Assembly (NCBI GenBank): GCA_944472135.2
Contig: OX235265.1
Span: forward strand, 43,497,459-43,561,458
DNA length: 64,000 nt
Reading direction: 5' to 3'
Source: Trichobilharzia regenti
Lineage: Eukaryota > Platyhelminthes > Trematoda > Strigeidida > Schistosomatidae
Shown here one piece after another: positions 11,658-23,755 of the stretch (position 1 is its first letter; each line of letters begins with the position of its first letter). Position numbers and translations under genes: made by a program. A model generated the notes under the pieces. That model did no database searches. It saw nothing but the letters and a program-made list of their open reading frames with translations, and had not been told where the DNA came from.

Positions 11658-11875
11658 AACCAGTTATGATTTTTTGGTATCCGAGTGTCAAAATCATCAT
11701 GGACATTGTTCTTTGAATCCAATGACATGTATAAATTCCTACAGGAGATTATGGACTGGATCCTGGGCTGGTGGATGCAAGTGTGAATTAGGTGAAAAGA
11801 AAGGCAGATTTTCAGATAATATATTATCAGGTTGCAGTGAATTCTCACAAATTCTTACAAGACCTCCATGTACAG
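11658..11875 (+). CDS. GFR-alpha-like receptor, exon d (rest of GDNF/GAS1 domain 3)
   Basis: The acceptor is TATATTACAG ending at 11657; the donor is ACAG|GTAAGT after 11875. AG from exon c plus A gives Arg. The product runs from RTSYDFLVSECQNHHGHC through MTCINSYRRL and the pair GCKCELG to a Cys near SGCSEF and a last PPC. Its seven cysteines add to the three in exon c to give ten, the count of a complete GDNF/GAS1 domain. The Cys-x-Cys after a Trp-containing loop and the following Cys-x-x-Phe correspond to the core of domain 3. The longer open frame upstream (from 11359) is intron sequence. Phase on leaving is 1. Confidence 0.88.
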
Positions 11876-13199
11876 GTAAGTGTTTGCATTACTTAGACAC
11901 TTCAAATGGCTGATAAGTCTTTGTGGGATGTAAACTCAGATTTTCATTCGGAAAAATTACAGAATCTTATATGGGCTACAGTCTTATGCTTAATACACAT
12001 TGGTTAGTTAGGTCCTATGCATGATACAGCAACGTATAATAATGTTGCTTCACATGCATTAAAGACCTATAATAAGCGATTTATAAGTTTATTTTCATTC
12101 CCGGAATGAGTGTTACCCAAGGATTTGTTTTCCTCCTCTTAGTTTTTTTCCTTTAGTGAAAATCATTTAGGACTTCTGGATTAATGTGATATGTAACACT
12201 TTGAATCATCACTAAAAATTAAGTAGTTTTCATTCATTATTTATTTTCTCATTTTAAATCATTCACTTGATTGTTTCGTGATTGTTTATTTCCCTCTACA
12301 AGTATTCCTCATGTAACATAAAAATTATAGCAATGACAACTGACGACAAACAAAGAAACATCTGCTTCTGAATGGCGGTGAAACATGCAATGAGGATTTG
12401 AAATGGTGTACAAGCACTGTGGTATAAATGATAAAATTGTGTAGTTGCTAGACTCAGACACTCGTGGAGAAAATCTGATCAAAAAGTGTTTAAAGCCGTT
12501 AGTTCATTAGATAATAACGTTTTAAAGCAAATCAAAGTGATTTTATCATTACTCACATCATAGATTTTGACAGTCTCTTGGAGTAATTTGAGCTGTATAT
12601 CAAGGAGTATCACACAGCTGTCTCGTCCTGGTCTGGGACTCCTCAGATGCACGCACACATGAACCTACCAGCCAAAGGGCTTAGAGTCTTCAGGTTACTA
12701 TGTGAAATCATTGGTAGTTAATCACTAGAATGAAAGCCAGTATCCCATTGGTTTTAATTTTCACAACTGAGGGGCTCTCCGCTTGCTACTTTACCCAAAG
12801 CGTATTTGTCCTAATATGAGACCTTTTGGACGCCAGTGACCGCTAATTTGTGCCACACCTCGGGGCAATTTCACCCTGTAGTCAGTCACTTGGAAGGAGA
12901 AATACTCACTGATGACTTTGGCTGAGAAATGTATTATAAAACGCGAACTGACAAATTTTAGAGATGGTACGCCATCGGTTTTCGTCTTAGTGGCCTAATG
13001 ATGAATAGTCATGTCAAGTAACCGGAAGGTCCTGGGTTCGAGCCCTAGAGCAGTAGTGCTTACGTGATGCTGTGAAGTCCTAAATAAGGAAAAAACAGCT
13101 ACTCAGCACTCTTTCATTATCAGTGATTCTCTAACTGGTTAAAATCTACAATAAAAATTGAAAGCAAATTTTAATCGATCTTTATATAACACTTTTCAG
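11876..13199. other. Intron 4 with two type A SINE copies
   Basis: A minus-strand type A SINE is at about 12560-12710 (reverse of the ACGAAACAGCT-like body, then GGGACTCCTCAG), and a plus-strand one at about 12985-13145 (tRNA-like GTCTTAGTGGCCTAATG, then B box GGGTTCGAGCCC and GAAAAAACAGCTACTCAGC). No other feature was recognised. Confidence 0.6.
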
Positions 13200-13256
13200 A
13201 TCGTAATGTGGGATTGGTTCAAGAACTAAAAAATCTTTTGACAGAAGAAGAACCAT
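13200..13256 (+). CDS. GFR-alpha-like receptor, exon e (microexon)
   Basis: A 57-base exon between CACTTTTCAG (ending at 13199) and CCAT|GTAAGT (after 13256). G from exon d plus AT gives Asp, followed by RNVGLVQELKNLLTEEEP, with T left over in phase 1. It adds an amphipathic, acidic stretch just after domain 3. Support is the strong splice sites and the phase fit with exons d and f. A microexon of this size could be alternatively spliced, since skipping it (19 codons) keeps the frame. Confidence 0.65.
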
Positions 13257-14396
13257 GTAAGTCAGAGGTTATTATTTAAAAAGTTATCCTTAAAATTGGA
13301 TTGAAGTTTTTTGAACACATTGATAAAGTACAAGAAGGAGAATCTGTTATTCAGAAGAACTTCACTTGATTCAGCAATGAATTCAGCTTGGTTTTTATTT
13401 GAATATTGCAGATGATAACTGACTGAATGATAACATATATGAGGCGCTAAGAATAAATAAATCACGCGTGTATTTATGATGTTTTGTCTCTTTATTTTAA
13501 CAGTGTACTGCGAAAAAGCAATGTAGTTATTTTACTATAGCGTTAAATTGTGAAGACAAATTATGTTAGACAGAAATCCACGTCCATATGTTCAATTTGT
13601 CTTTATTTACTTCACTGTGAATTTGTTATAAATTACGTTGATTAATGTATACATTAGAGTAAAATATAATATAAGCCTCTATTTAAAAAGCTATACGCAC
13701 TTTATATCTGCCAATAAAACATTTTAAATATAATAAATGTTTCATTTCTGTATATAATTATAAAAAGTACTTAAAACCTCCTGTTATCCATTTTTTTTAA
13801 TATCCCATAGCTTTTTACTATACATGTGGAAGGTTTTGCTCCTTCATAACTGAGAGTGTAACAAATTGTGAAGAAGTTTTCATAAACATTAGCAGCAATT
13901 CATAAACGCATAAGTTGTCTGGATAAAAATGTAAACAAAATAAGAACCAAATTGACATGTTAGTTAGCATGATGTAATCCAGATGGGAAGAAGATTTGTA
14001 ACGCATTTGAATGATATCAATGTATTTCCGTTCTTTGAATTAGTTGATCTTAGTAACGCACTGTTCATTGCCTTTCTGGAAAAATATTTTTTTTCAGCGC
14101 ATACTTCAATTTGAAGTGATGTATGTAATTCGATGTGCATCATGTTAAGTTAGAGTTTTCATCTGTTAAGAGCTTACTGTATAAAAATGATTAAAAACAA
14201 ATTTGATATGGATTTGATTTGAATTTGTATCCAGTCATGGAAATTTTTTCTCATTTGATTATTCCTATCATTTCCTATTAAATGATGACCAGTGATACCA
14301 AAAGAGTTTGAAATCCTTAAAGATCGAATCTAACTGAAAATAAAGTAGATATTACAATATATAATGCTATTTTGAGTCTTATATATTTATTTTAAG
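13257..14396. other. Intron 5, first part, no feature seen
   Basis: Very AT-rich sequence. Minus-strand open frames at 13262-13465 and 13818-14006 have no motif and look like chance. Confidence 0.5.
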
Positions 14397-14590
14397 AGTT
14401 GGTTTGTAGGGATTAGATCTGTTTTTATGAGTTTAACCACGAATTGATGTTACATAAAGAAAGACTGAAAACTAGGGAGTACTGGATAGCTGTTTCAGCC
14501 TAGTTTGGGAATCATCAACAGTGCTCACCCACTGGGGTTCGAACCCACGACCTTATGTGATGTTCACGTATCACTTTGACTCTGGTCACT
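14397..14590 (-). repeat. tRNA-derived SINE, type A
   Basis: The minus strand reads B box GGGTTCGAACCC, then GTGAGCACTGTTGATGATTC, CAAACTAGGCTGAAACAGCT and a tail with AGTTTTCAGT. The canonical type A body has CAAACTAGGACGAAACAGCT here, so this copy has lost the GAC before GAAAC. Confidence 0.7.
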
Positions 14591-14869
14591 GACAATTTGT
14601 TAAAAACTGCCTGGTAAGGTAGATGTTTCATTTCAATGCAAAAAATATCGGTCTATATTCATTTGCAGTCAGTTATCACAATGACAAATCTATAAACATA
14701 TTTCCCATGAGACTAGAGACTCAAAAGTTTGGTAAAGCCTCCCGGGCCTTGCTTCTGTAGCTTAATTAACTGTTTTTCTCTTTGAGTGTGTAATATGAAT
14801 ACAGCCAAATTTCCCTACATGCTTTTATTATTCGCGACAACAAATTTAACCAGAACAGTGTCCTTCAAG

Positions 14870-15790
14870 TATTTAGCAGCTGCCACAGAGAAATTAAATT
14901 CCCAATTGAAGCAGATATTGAAGAGACAATTTCATTTCTGGAAGTCCGACTAACAAAGAAGACTGAAGAGATCAGTATATCGGAAGCCTATGTGAAACGG
15001 CTAGCTGACAAACTTTTACGGTTGGGTACTCGTCAGTCGCAAGCAGAAACTAATAATGTCTCTTACGACTAGAATCCGTAGAATCTGCAGCTGCGAATCA
15101 GTAGGAGAAGAGATAACTCTTTTGAGAAAGACAATACTTGAAAATGGTTATCCACTTCGCCTTACGGATAAACACATAAAGCCAAAAACCAACAAAAAAC
15201 AACCCATCTCTTTGCTAAAGAAGATACCATACATAAATGTGGCGTTCAAAGACTACTTGCTGGCCAACATCCTAAACGGAAAAATATCTAACACCCTGAA
15301 AAGAATATTCTCTATTTCTGCATTACGATTGGTATTCTCAAGCTTCCCTTTGTTCTTCAACAACTTCAAAGATAAACTATCTCATTTGACCACTTCTATG
15401 TGTATCTGCCATGTTAAGCGAAATATGTAAGTCGTTGGACGCGTGTTTTATCCCCAAGAGTCAAAGAACATTTACCGCTCAGCCACGAGAAGGTAACAGT
15501 GGATCAATAAGGAGTACTATAACTGAACATATGTTCAACACCGATCACTCAGCATGTAAGGATAATTCATTCAATGTCATCTACAAAGTAAAAAGAAGCC
15601 TTCCGAAACAATAAGCTTCCGTATACCTTGCATTGTCGAGGCATTAGTGATATGGATAGAAAACCCTGATTTATGCACACAGAAGAAACTTCTCCACACC
15701 CTCCTTATACCTTGGGTATTATTCCAAGTTCTAATATTTTGTTAATAATGCTTTCTTCTTTTTCTGAGTGTTTATATGACCAATCAACCC
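14870..15790 (+). pseudogene. Penelope-like element fragment (RT end and GIY-YIG region)
   Basis: An early frame gives FPIEADIEETISFLEVRLTK, the RT tail of Penelope-like elements (Ile-Glu-x-Glu ... Phe-Leu-Asp/Glu-Val). The frame at 15056-15430 continues with ENGYPLRLTDKHIK, then a Lys-Lys-x-Pro-Tyr-Ile segment and NNFKDKLSHLTTSMCICH, the region just before the endonuclease. The frame at 15411-15614 resembles the end of the GIY-YIG domain (REGNSGSIRSTITEHMFNTD with HSACKDNSFNVIYKVK). At least two frameshifts break it, and the GIY-YIG catalytic start is damaged. The tail to about 15790 resembles other 3' ends. It lies in intron 5. Confidence 0.75.
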
Positions 15791-16349
15791 TTTATTCACT
15801 CTTTCTACTAATTACATAACTTATTTTTTGACACGTGCCCCCATGCTCTTTCACCAGCAATCTATTTTTCTGGGTTTCTTTCATATTTCGCAACCCTTGT
15901 CAATACTTGCCAATCTTCACCTGCCCAGTTACAGTTTGATTATTCATCACATTTCCTAAAACATTTTGATGATGTAAGCAGTAACCTTAGATAATTTTTA
16001 TTTTTGTATGCCAATTCCAATGCGCACACACTTACACAATATAATCACATACAAATGGGATTGTACAGTTTAGTGAATGAACTAGCCGAAAAGAGACGCT
16101 TTGGTGAACCTTTTGTTCCTATATTCACGTCTGGATGGGTATGTTCCTACATACTTCTATATTTTCAATCACTTCTTCCTATGGAAGATACGAGTAAAAT
16201 TTAGGGAAATGTGAGTAAGTAATTTAAGCGGTTATTCAAATTTTTTAATGCAAAAATGCACAGGAAAAAAGTGATGTGATATGTAACACTGAGATTCCTT
16301 GTTATTGCCTAAATTTTCACTGTTTTCTTTACTACACATTTTTTTTCAG

Positions 16350-16718
16350 TGTCATGTATTGTAATGGACAGACTAAAAACCAATGCAGGGGATCTCCTCA
16401 AACTTCCAGTGTTGAATGCGCATCCAGAGGACAAACATTTGAATAGAGATTGTTCTTTGCTTTGTAGTTGTCGTTTCGGTTGTCGATATGAAATGTGTTA
16501 TGCGAAAGAGACTAACAAATGGCATGCATATTATTTATCCAATCACACTGGTAATAATGTAACACTACCAACACGCATAGAAACTATTAATATTTACAGA
16601 CCAAATTTATCACTGGCTTGTATTTATCTTCCAAAATTGAATCACCACTGTCAGTGTCATTTAAATAATCAGGTTGTATGTAATGTGTTCAACCAACCAA
16701 ACCAATATGCAGTCACAG
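16350..16718 (+). CDS. GFR-alpha-like receptor, exon f (additional cysteine-rich segment)
   Basis: The acceptor is the T-run plus CAG ending at 16349; the donor is CACAG|GTAGGT after 16718. T from exon e plus TG gives Leu. About 123 residues include the cysteine cluster DCSLLCSCRFGCRYEMC, three possible N-glycosylation sites (NHT, NVT, NLS) and a later HHCQCHLNNQVVC. The C-x-C pairs recall GDNF/GAS1 domains, but the spacing is not that of a complete domain, and vertebrate GFR-alpha proteins have no such segment after domain 3. It may be a diverged fourth domain or a flatworm addition. It leaves in phase 1. Confidence 0.8.
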
Positions 16719-16794
16719 GTAGGTTTTGTTTCAACATTTAGATTTTGGTCATTCTTCATTAATTTTTCTTGATACCATTTTTCAACAGTAATCA

Positions 16795-17475
16795 AACCGG
16801 CTTCAAGCATGACTATGAATTGCCATCCGTAACGGAACCATTGAAATCTAAGTAGTTCTGGGCAGTTGTTTCATTCGAATCTGGAACCCTTCAGATGTAC
16901 TTACCTATGACCTTTCTAAGGATTGAACAAAGGACCTTCATGTTATGTGGAGAGCCTCTAAACTATTCAGATACTGAAGAGGTGTCCGACTGCCCATGAA
17001 TTCTAACCTGTACATTTTTGCGGTTTATATGTTTTTTGCCATTCAATGTAGTTGTCGAGTAATTTTCTCCACTAGCCTTGCAAGCCAACAGCTGAAAATT
17101 AATCTAGCGCTCACTAATCGTTGACTATAGGAGAAACTTTTCTTGAGTTCTGAAGAGAAGCCATGATGGGTAGGGTCCACCAGGTAGGGTGTGACGACGT
17201 ATGCCCACCGTTAAAGTTGGTTGACTGTGGCGTTAGGAGTCGTGAAGTGACAGAAGTTAGAATCCATTAGTCATAACTTTTCGTCCTAATGGCTTAATCG
17301 TCAACATTATCATCACATAAATGGAAGACTGTAGATTCGATTCTTGAGTGCTTATTGATGAAGATTCTGTAACCATACTGAAAGCTTTCTGATAATTCCT
17401 CGTTTTCAAGGATTCTTTAAGTGAGGTCAGTTCATGATTCCGTTTGAAACTCAGCAAATCTTTGCAAACAACACT
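16795..17475. repeat. Two type A SINE copies, opposite strands
   Basis: A minus-strand copy is at about 16795-16990 (reverse of GGTTCCGTTACGG..., body GGCAGTTGTTTCATTCGAA in plus orientation). A plus-strand decayed copy is at about 17275-17475 (CGTCCTAATGGCTTAATCG head, GATTCGATTC B box, TTATTGATGAAGATTCTG body). They repeat the inverted pairing seen at 2636-3232, with a 280 bp gap. They lie in intron 6. Confidence 0.5.
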
Positions 17476-18300
17476 TGGAAAGTTATTAAATGATTGATGC
17501 ACAGAACATAATATGCATCATTCAAAGGAAGACCTTTTAGATTTAAAACACTTTAGCATGTATATAAAGGGAGCAGAGAGTGATATAATAACCATTAGAG
17601 AGAATCAAATCTAATTACAAAAAGAGGAAATTAGTCAAGCAATATTAATCATTACTATGGAGCAAAGCGTGGTACAAATATTATTTTTTTTTAAATCAAT
17701 GATCTACCATAAATTTTTTATCCAAACTGGGTTGATTTGTAACTGCTAGCGCGCTCACCAACAACCCAGTTGAATTTTACAACTCAAGCTGCTTAACTCA
17801 GTGAAAATTTTTAATTGAATAAAGAAATAAAATGAACCTTCTTAGGATGCAAGGAATTCATTTTACTACAGAGAGTTTCCAGAATAAATAATACAAAGGC
17901 AACGACTATGAAATCATTTAGACTAGGTGTAAATGAATATCTGATTTTTTAAATGTAAAAATAAGTGACAAAAACGTAGGAGAGGTAGGAATTGTATAGG
18001 AAGTGAGAATAATCAATTTGGACTAAAATAGAGACACTGAAAGGAGAAGAATCTTCTGGAACCTAGGGGTAATTTACACAGAAAAACAGTTGGTTGCCTA
18101 ATCTCGTGATGGATTATTCAAAAAACAAAGTGAACGAGTCTTGTAGGTTCATATGCACGCGTGATGGCATGAAGAGAGGAAATATGCTTGCCCATGAGAA
18201 TAATTCAACCCTTGCTCAAAAACCAGCGTGTTGAATGATCAACTTCGTTTAACAGCCCTGTAATTCAGGACGTAGCTAATATGAGCACCTGATCAATTCA
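17476..18300. other. Intron 6 stretch, no feature seen
   Basis: AT-rich sequence without a recognisable gene or repeat family. Confidence 0.5.
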
Positions 18301-18370
18301 TCGGAATGTTTTGAGTTAGTGTGCACTTCACCAATACTTCAAAATGCTGAATGTTCTGCCTTTGGAAGAG

Positions 18371-18570
18371 TTAAGCGTCGGTGGCACAGTGGTTAGGACT
18401 CTCGCTGACCATGCACATGGTCCGGGGTTCGAGCCCTCGCCGACGCACACTTGATATCTATGGTCGGCCTGCGAAATTTGGGCTACCGATATCCGCGCTG
18501 AAAACTCCATACTTGTACAAAAAGTACGGTGTGGGGGTCAAGCTGAAATCAAAAAAAAATTATGCTTCCT
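18371..18570 (+). repeat. tRNA-derived SINE, type B
   Basis: The head folds like a tRNA: AGCGTCGGTGGCACAGTGG begins it with the A box GTGGCACAGTGG, the B box is GGGGTTCGAGCCC, and GCCGACGCA closes the acceptor-like stem with GCGTCGG. The body contains CTATGGTCGGCCTGCGAAAT and TTTGGGCTACCGATATC and ends near an A run at 18549. Similar copies are at 36241-36396 and 58600-58780. A stand-alone tRNA gene is excluded because the body recurs with the head. It lies in intron 6. Confidence 0.8.
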
Positions 18571-18649
18571 AAAGGTGATAATTACTTGCTTATTATTACC
18601 TCAGTAAGCTCGTATTCTTTTGCTTTAATTTATTGACAATCCACTTTAT

Positions 18650-18870
18650 TCAAGTGTCGGTTTGGAGGAATTTGATTGGTTTCAGGATTTCATCATCAAC
18701 TGATATCGGTTAGAGAACCATTAAAAACCTGGGAGCGCTGGAAAGCTGCTTTCTTCTAGTTTAGGACTCTTCACATTGTGCACTCATCTGTGGTATATGA
18801 AACCAGGACCTGTCAGTTACACAGTGATCTCTTAGACCATTACGCCACTGGAAGGCGATCCAATGACTGC
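18650..18870 (-). repeat. tRNA-derived SINE, type A
   Basis: In plus orientation it reads GTTTGGAGGAATTTGATTGG, TTCATCATCAACTGATATCG, GTTAGAGAACCATTAAAAAC and then GGAAAGCTGCTTTCTTCTAG, the reverse of the type A tail and body; the tRNA-like head reads AGACCATTACGCCACTGGA in reverse. Confidence 0.7.
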
Positions 18871-20159
18871 TGTCAATTCATGATATGGCTCAATTTGTTA
18901 CTGGCATTAATCTGTTTTCATGCCATTTTTAATAGCATTTTTGTGACTGGTGACTTCATTTAATCTGTCTGAATAATCCGCCTAGTGATCACATAACCGT
19001 CTCGGTCTATATGTGAATTACCCCTGAATCTTAGACCATCCTTCTCTTTATAACGTCTCTTTTTCAGTTATAATTGATTACTTCAACTTTCTATGTATGA
19101 TTTATGCCTGTCTCTGTTTTCCCTAATTTATTCTCCTTTACTAAGTAAAACAAGTTGATTACTTTTGTATTTCATAATTTAGGCAGCTTCTGAAAACTCT
19201 GTGGAATAAACTGAATTCATCTCATCCTACGAAAGTTTTTTTCTAATTGCTTTGTTTAAATTTATCATGGAAAATAATTGTGTGAGAGATTTTATTCGCT
19301 TTGCTGACTGAAGTCACAGAGACACAGTCGTTATTTGTCTAGTTGTTTTCGTATATTGTAACCTTCTCCCGATTCACTCAACCGTATCAACGATAATTTT
19401 AGATACCGAACTATATATTTTGAGTAGGCTAATTCTATGTTATCAACATATATATAAATATATATCAATCATAAAATAGAACTTTGATTGATTCATTGAA
19501 ACAGTTGAAAGACAAAAGCGATATATCATTATTGTTATTATTATTATTGTTATTCATCTGTCTAAAGCATGACATACAATCAATGGAAGAGCATATTCCA
19601 GAAAGTGTTTTCTTTTTCCAACAATTGTTTTCCCGCCATCACTCTGATTCATTGGATTTCCGTTTATCAAAGTTTTTACTCATGAATAGCTAATTGATTA
19701 GATTCTGAAGGTAGGCTAGGCTTACATCACAACATATCTAAATATATCTAACTGAAGTAAGTGAAGCAGAATCAAGTGTGTGCCTTGTGTATGCTTTTCA
19801 TTTGCATTCACGAAACTTAAGCGAGTAAGACTTAAGTGAGTTATTTATCGATGGATCTGTTTATTTCTTTATTTTCTAAATTATACATACAGTCAGATTG
19901 TTAGTGAAGTGAATAAACACACAGACAATTTTATCAGATCACTGACTGTTATCAAACGTTGAGGGCTTATATATTCACAGTTAGAATATGTCACATAGTT
20001 AGATTTAAGTAATCCGTTAAGTCAATAAATTAAGCCAATTAATTACTTCTACAAGAACTCTTCAAATGCACTCAATTCTTACGATAAATAAAAAAATCAC
20101 TGTAATAATATAATCCTGTTAAACAAAGAATTCGTGCAATACATCTGAACATCTTCATC
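18871..20159. other. Intron 6 stretch, no gene seen
   Basis: AT-rich, with short TA runs near 19448-19470 and a TTA/TTG run near 19518-19550. The frame at 19484-19693 passes through the latter and has no motif. Confidence 0.5.
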
Positions 20160-21000
20160 ACCTATGTATTTTTCGTTGTTCACTTGGAGTCCTATCTTCA
20201 CTGTTTGCCACTTCTTCTAGTTTGCTCGTTTTCACTTGCAAGTCTTCGAGTTTGCTTGACATTAGACATAAATCATCCAAACGCGAAATCCAGATCTTCT
20301 AGATTGTTTCCCTCGGTGGTCTATCTAGCATATTCCTGTCTCCTGGCTTCCCACACACAGTCTGACGCATAATTCAGTTCACCAAAATTAGGAGTATCGT
20401 CAGTGATAATAGGCAGACAGGATTGTCTTACTCGCTGAATTTTCTGTTTGGGATCAACTGACACGTGTTATTGTCATATAGCCAACTGTTGAATGCAGTT
20501 GATAAAGACTTGAGCACTGTACGTCATAGTGTTGGAGTAGTTTCCAAATCGCTTCTTGGTCAATGCTTTCTGTCAAAGGCTTTTTTGAAGTCAATAAAGT
20601 TGATGTAGAGGCTTTGTTCTGTGATGACAATGCCTGTGGTTGCAGTTTATTCAGCAGATGATTTACCTTTCCTGAATCTAGCGTGTTCTAGGAAGAGACA
20701 GCTATTACATATTATTATTTCTCTGGGTTCTGTCCAGAAAACAGGATTTCAATAGCACGTCTCCATTATGCCATACTGTCTTCAGTCATATTTAGATGGC
20801 TTCATAACTGCCCACATGCTTTCATGAGCAACTCACATGATCTTCTTTTTATCAAATTTAGACGTCCTAGTCATTGTTTCCCATCTGGGCTCTACTCAAG
20901 AGCCTTCTTTGCGTGTGATGTCACTCAGAGGTCTCTCCGACATTGTCCAATCCATCCCCATTTCCTTCAACATATTTGTTAAGCATACAGCTAATTGATT
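20160..21000 (-). pseudogene. RTE-clade (SR2-like) retrotransposon fragment
   Basis: Minus-strand frames give LYINFIDFKKAFD, the RTE reverse transcriptase motif with the first catalytic Asp, at about 20590-20630. Nearby YDNNTCQLIPNRKFSE-like sequence matches the better copy at 22562-22798. The C-terminal region appears again at 20860-20990. Stops and frameshifts are frequent and internal parts are missing. It lies in intron 6. Confidence 0.7.
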
Positions 21001-21179
21001 TCATAGTAAACTCGTCAATTAACATTTATTCTGTGTGCAAATATTTGTATGTGATTCATGTACAATAACTAGAAAGGTTTTTTCCAAATGAAGTGAATTG
21101 CTTTCACGCAATGTGCAAGTAAATTATATACTCTTGAAAACAAATTATTATTATTATTTTATCCTTTAATTCCTAGAGG

Positions 21180-23070
21180 AACATAGGGCCTCAGCTGCGC
21201 ATCTCCATTGCCTTCTGTTTTCTGCCAACGTTTCCACTCTGCTCCAAGTCTGCCCACATGCTTTCATCTCCTCTTCACATGACTTCCTCTAAGTCACCCC
21301 ACTCTGTCACTGACGATCGATTCGCCGCTTCCCTTTCGGGTTCCACTCGAGCAATGGTTTGTCTAGTGATGTCACTTGATGGTTTCCTCAGAGTATGGAC
21401 AATCCATCTCCATTTCTTATTGCCTATTTGTTTCACAATCGGTTCCTGGTCATTGCCAGAGATCTTTGTTGCTGATCTTTTCTGGCCATCTGATCTTGAG
21501 TAGTATTGAGCGAAGACAATAATAATAATAGCTTTATTCCAAAAACAGTACTCATGATACGGCAAGGAATTTTCAGCATTTCAGTACAATATTGCATCTA
21601 ATTTACTCGAAAACGACAAAAAAAATTAAAAATACACATTACATAATAGTAATAAAACGATTGTTATAGCAGCTACGTAGCAAAATACTGTGTGCTATAC
21701 GGAGAAAAATATGTATAAAGTACAAAATTGTAGTAATAACAGTAATACCAACTAAAAATAAAATAGCAGAGTAACGGTTTAAACGATAGAAAGTGTGACA
21801 CCATAAAATACAGAAAGATGAGCGATAAAAGGGTTGATTTACTGTGCTAATTACATAGTAACTTGTAAGTTTCACGTCTAACAGAGTCTTCGTCACATAA
21901 AGTACGCGCTAAATAGGGTATTGTAGAATTTCTATACTTAGTAGTACGAGCATATATCTTTTTATATTGATTTCTCGTCCTACCTGATGAGATACAAGGG
22001 GATAGGTGTGGATAAAGGGGGTGCAGAGGGTCTGTTCATGAAGGTCTGTAGTTTGTTTGAGATGCTCTTCATGACGAGCTGGCCAAGTCTCTGATCCGTA
22101 CAGTAAGTAGCACTGACTTCACATTGGAATTGAAAATCCGGATCTTATTTTTGATGCTGAGTGCTGTTGACCTCCATAAAGACCTAAGAGTTATGAAAGC
22201 TTGTCTTGCTTTCCCGATTCTGGCTTTGATATCCTCGTCAGTTCCGCCTGTATTTGAAACGATGCTTCCTAGATAGGTAGGTAGGTAAAGGAGGTTGTTT
22301 CTTTCAGGTTCCTCCCATTTATGCTGGCTGACTGTTGTCTGTTGTTGTTGTTGCTGTTGGCCAGGAATATACATCACCTCTGTTTTATCTATGTTCACCT
22401 GAAGGCCTAACTTCTCTTGATGCTTCTTCTGCCAACTTGTTGATTTTCACTTGCCTGTCTTCCAGTTTTTGGGAAATCAGACATATATCATCGGGGAAGT
22501 CCAGATCCTCCAAGTGTTTTGTGTGAGTCCATTTTATGCCTGTTTCCTCATTGCCCGTTGTTTATCGCATTATCCAATCTACTGCAATCAGGAAGATCAT
22601 TGGCAATAGTAAACAGCCTTGTCTCACTCCCGTCCTCACTTCGAATGCTTCCGTAAGTTTCCCGTTGTGGATCACTTGGCATGCAGCATTGTCGTACAAC
22701 TGTTGGATGAGATGTATAATTGTCGATGGCACCCCGTAGTAGCAAAGTAGTTGCCAAATCACCTCTCGATTGACGCTGTCCGCTGAAGGCCTTTTCAAAG
22801 TCGATGAAGTTGAGATAGAGAGGTGACTGCCATTCTAAGCCTTGTTCAGTGATGATCCGTAGAGTAGGGATTTGACCAACACATGATTTGTTTCTCATGA
22901 ATCCGGCCTGCTCCGGTCGAATTTTTCATCCAGGTTGGCGTGTTTGATTCTTCCCAGGATGATGCGGCTTAGTATTTTGCTTGGAACGGACAGGAGCATA
23001 ATTCCGCGCCAGTGTTTGCATTGACTTAAATCTCCTTTCTTTGGTAGTTTGAATACTTGGAAATAAATAT
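21180..23070 (-). pseudogene. RTE-clade (SR2-like) retrotransposon, 5' truncated, interrupted by a nested insert
   Basis: Reading from 23070 downwards: a segment with CKHWRGIMLLSVPSKILSRI, then IDFEKAFS, a Gly-Val-Pro-Ser-Thr-Ile segment and VRTGVRQGCLLLPMIFLIAV (RT fingers and palm, 22562-22898), then MNIDKTEVMYIPG and RIGKARQAFITLRSLW (22069-22398). After the nested insert at 21518-22031 comes DGQKRSATKIS, KKWRWIVHTLRKPS (21275-21520) and the 3' tail CCCTATGTTCCTCTAGGAAT. The FADD catalytic box lies in a disrupted part. Stops and frameshifts make it inactive. It is inside intron 6 of the receptor gene, antisense to it. Confidence 0.85.
21518..22031 (-). mobile_element. Nested 3' end of a non-LTR retrotransposon
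   Basis: About 514 bp interrupt the RTE copy exactly between GAGCGAAGAC (ending 21517) and CTGTTCATG (from 22032). The uninterrupted order is seen at 61480-61515 (CATTAACAGCTGTCTTCGCT). On the minus strand the insert ends in AATAAAGCTATTATTATTAT, the short-repeat tail of CR1-type non-LTR elements, with a stretch beginning CACCCCCTTTATCCACACC at its start. It encodes no recognisable domain and is probably a 3' untranslated region. Confidence 0.75.
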
Positions 23071-23755
23071 TTGCTGAATATTATTCTCTTTGGTAATATT
23101 TTTAATTGTATATCTGCCTTTACGAGATTTCTCAAAATGTATCTTTCACATGGTTGCTAACATCACAGACAAACAAATTTTTCAAATCACGGAATATACA
23201 CATTTGATCATAGAGAATAAAAAGAGAGTTGCAGGGAAGAAAATTTTTTCGATGAAATCATCAACTAGGCTGTACATTCGTGTATTTATAACTAGTGGGT
23301 GGGGGAGTTCTAGAATAATTTCTGGTCAAGGGTCAGGTTAAAAGAATTACAATTAGGAAATTAAAATGCCATAATAAACAGGGGGACGAATAAAGCTCGG
23401 GCAAGGTAACATCGTAATTACTGAGAAGACTTACATATTGTGCAAATGGGGGTTATAAATGTCGAAACAACAACCATAGACAGGATGTTTGGATAAAAAA
23501 TCTAGTGAGATCATAAGTAATGTGATGAATTATTGCTTATGCAATCAGAGAATAAATATGTAGAAATAATAAAACGACAACATAGAGAGGAAGTTCGGAT
23601 ATGAAAATATGGTAGCATAAGCAGGGATTAAGAAAACCTTAAAATAACATGAATAAACAGGAAGTTTGGATAAGAAAGTCAGTGGGATAATCACTATTAG
23701 AAGAATTACCTGTTTATGATGGCCATGGTAGGGACAAGGCTCTGACGTATATCTT
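23071..23755. other. Intron 6 stretch, no gene seen
   Basis: Repeated pieces of the form GGATAAAAAATCTAGTG / GGATAAGAAAGTCAGTG and AACAGGAAGTTTGGATAAG / GAGAGGAAGTTCGGATATG suggest a decayed internal repeat (23460-23710). No coding capacity was recognised. Confidence 0.4.

Noticed and set aside
11359..11913. A 184-residue single-exon gene
   Set aside because: Its first 100 codons are AT-rich intron sequence; only 11658-11875 fits the receptor pattern and has splice sites.
18371..18447. Functional tRNA gene
   Set aside because: The head has A and B boxes and closing stem, but the same head and the following body recur at 36241 and 58600, and the body is joined without a terminator. It is a SINE.
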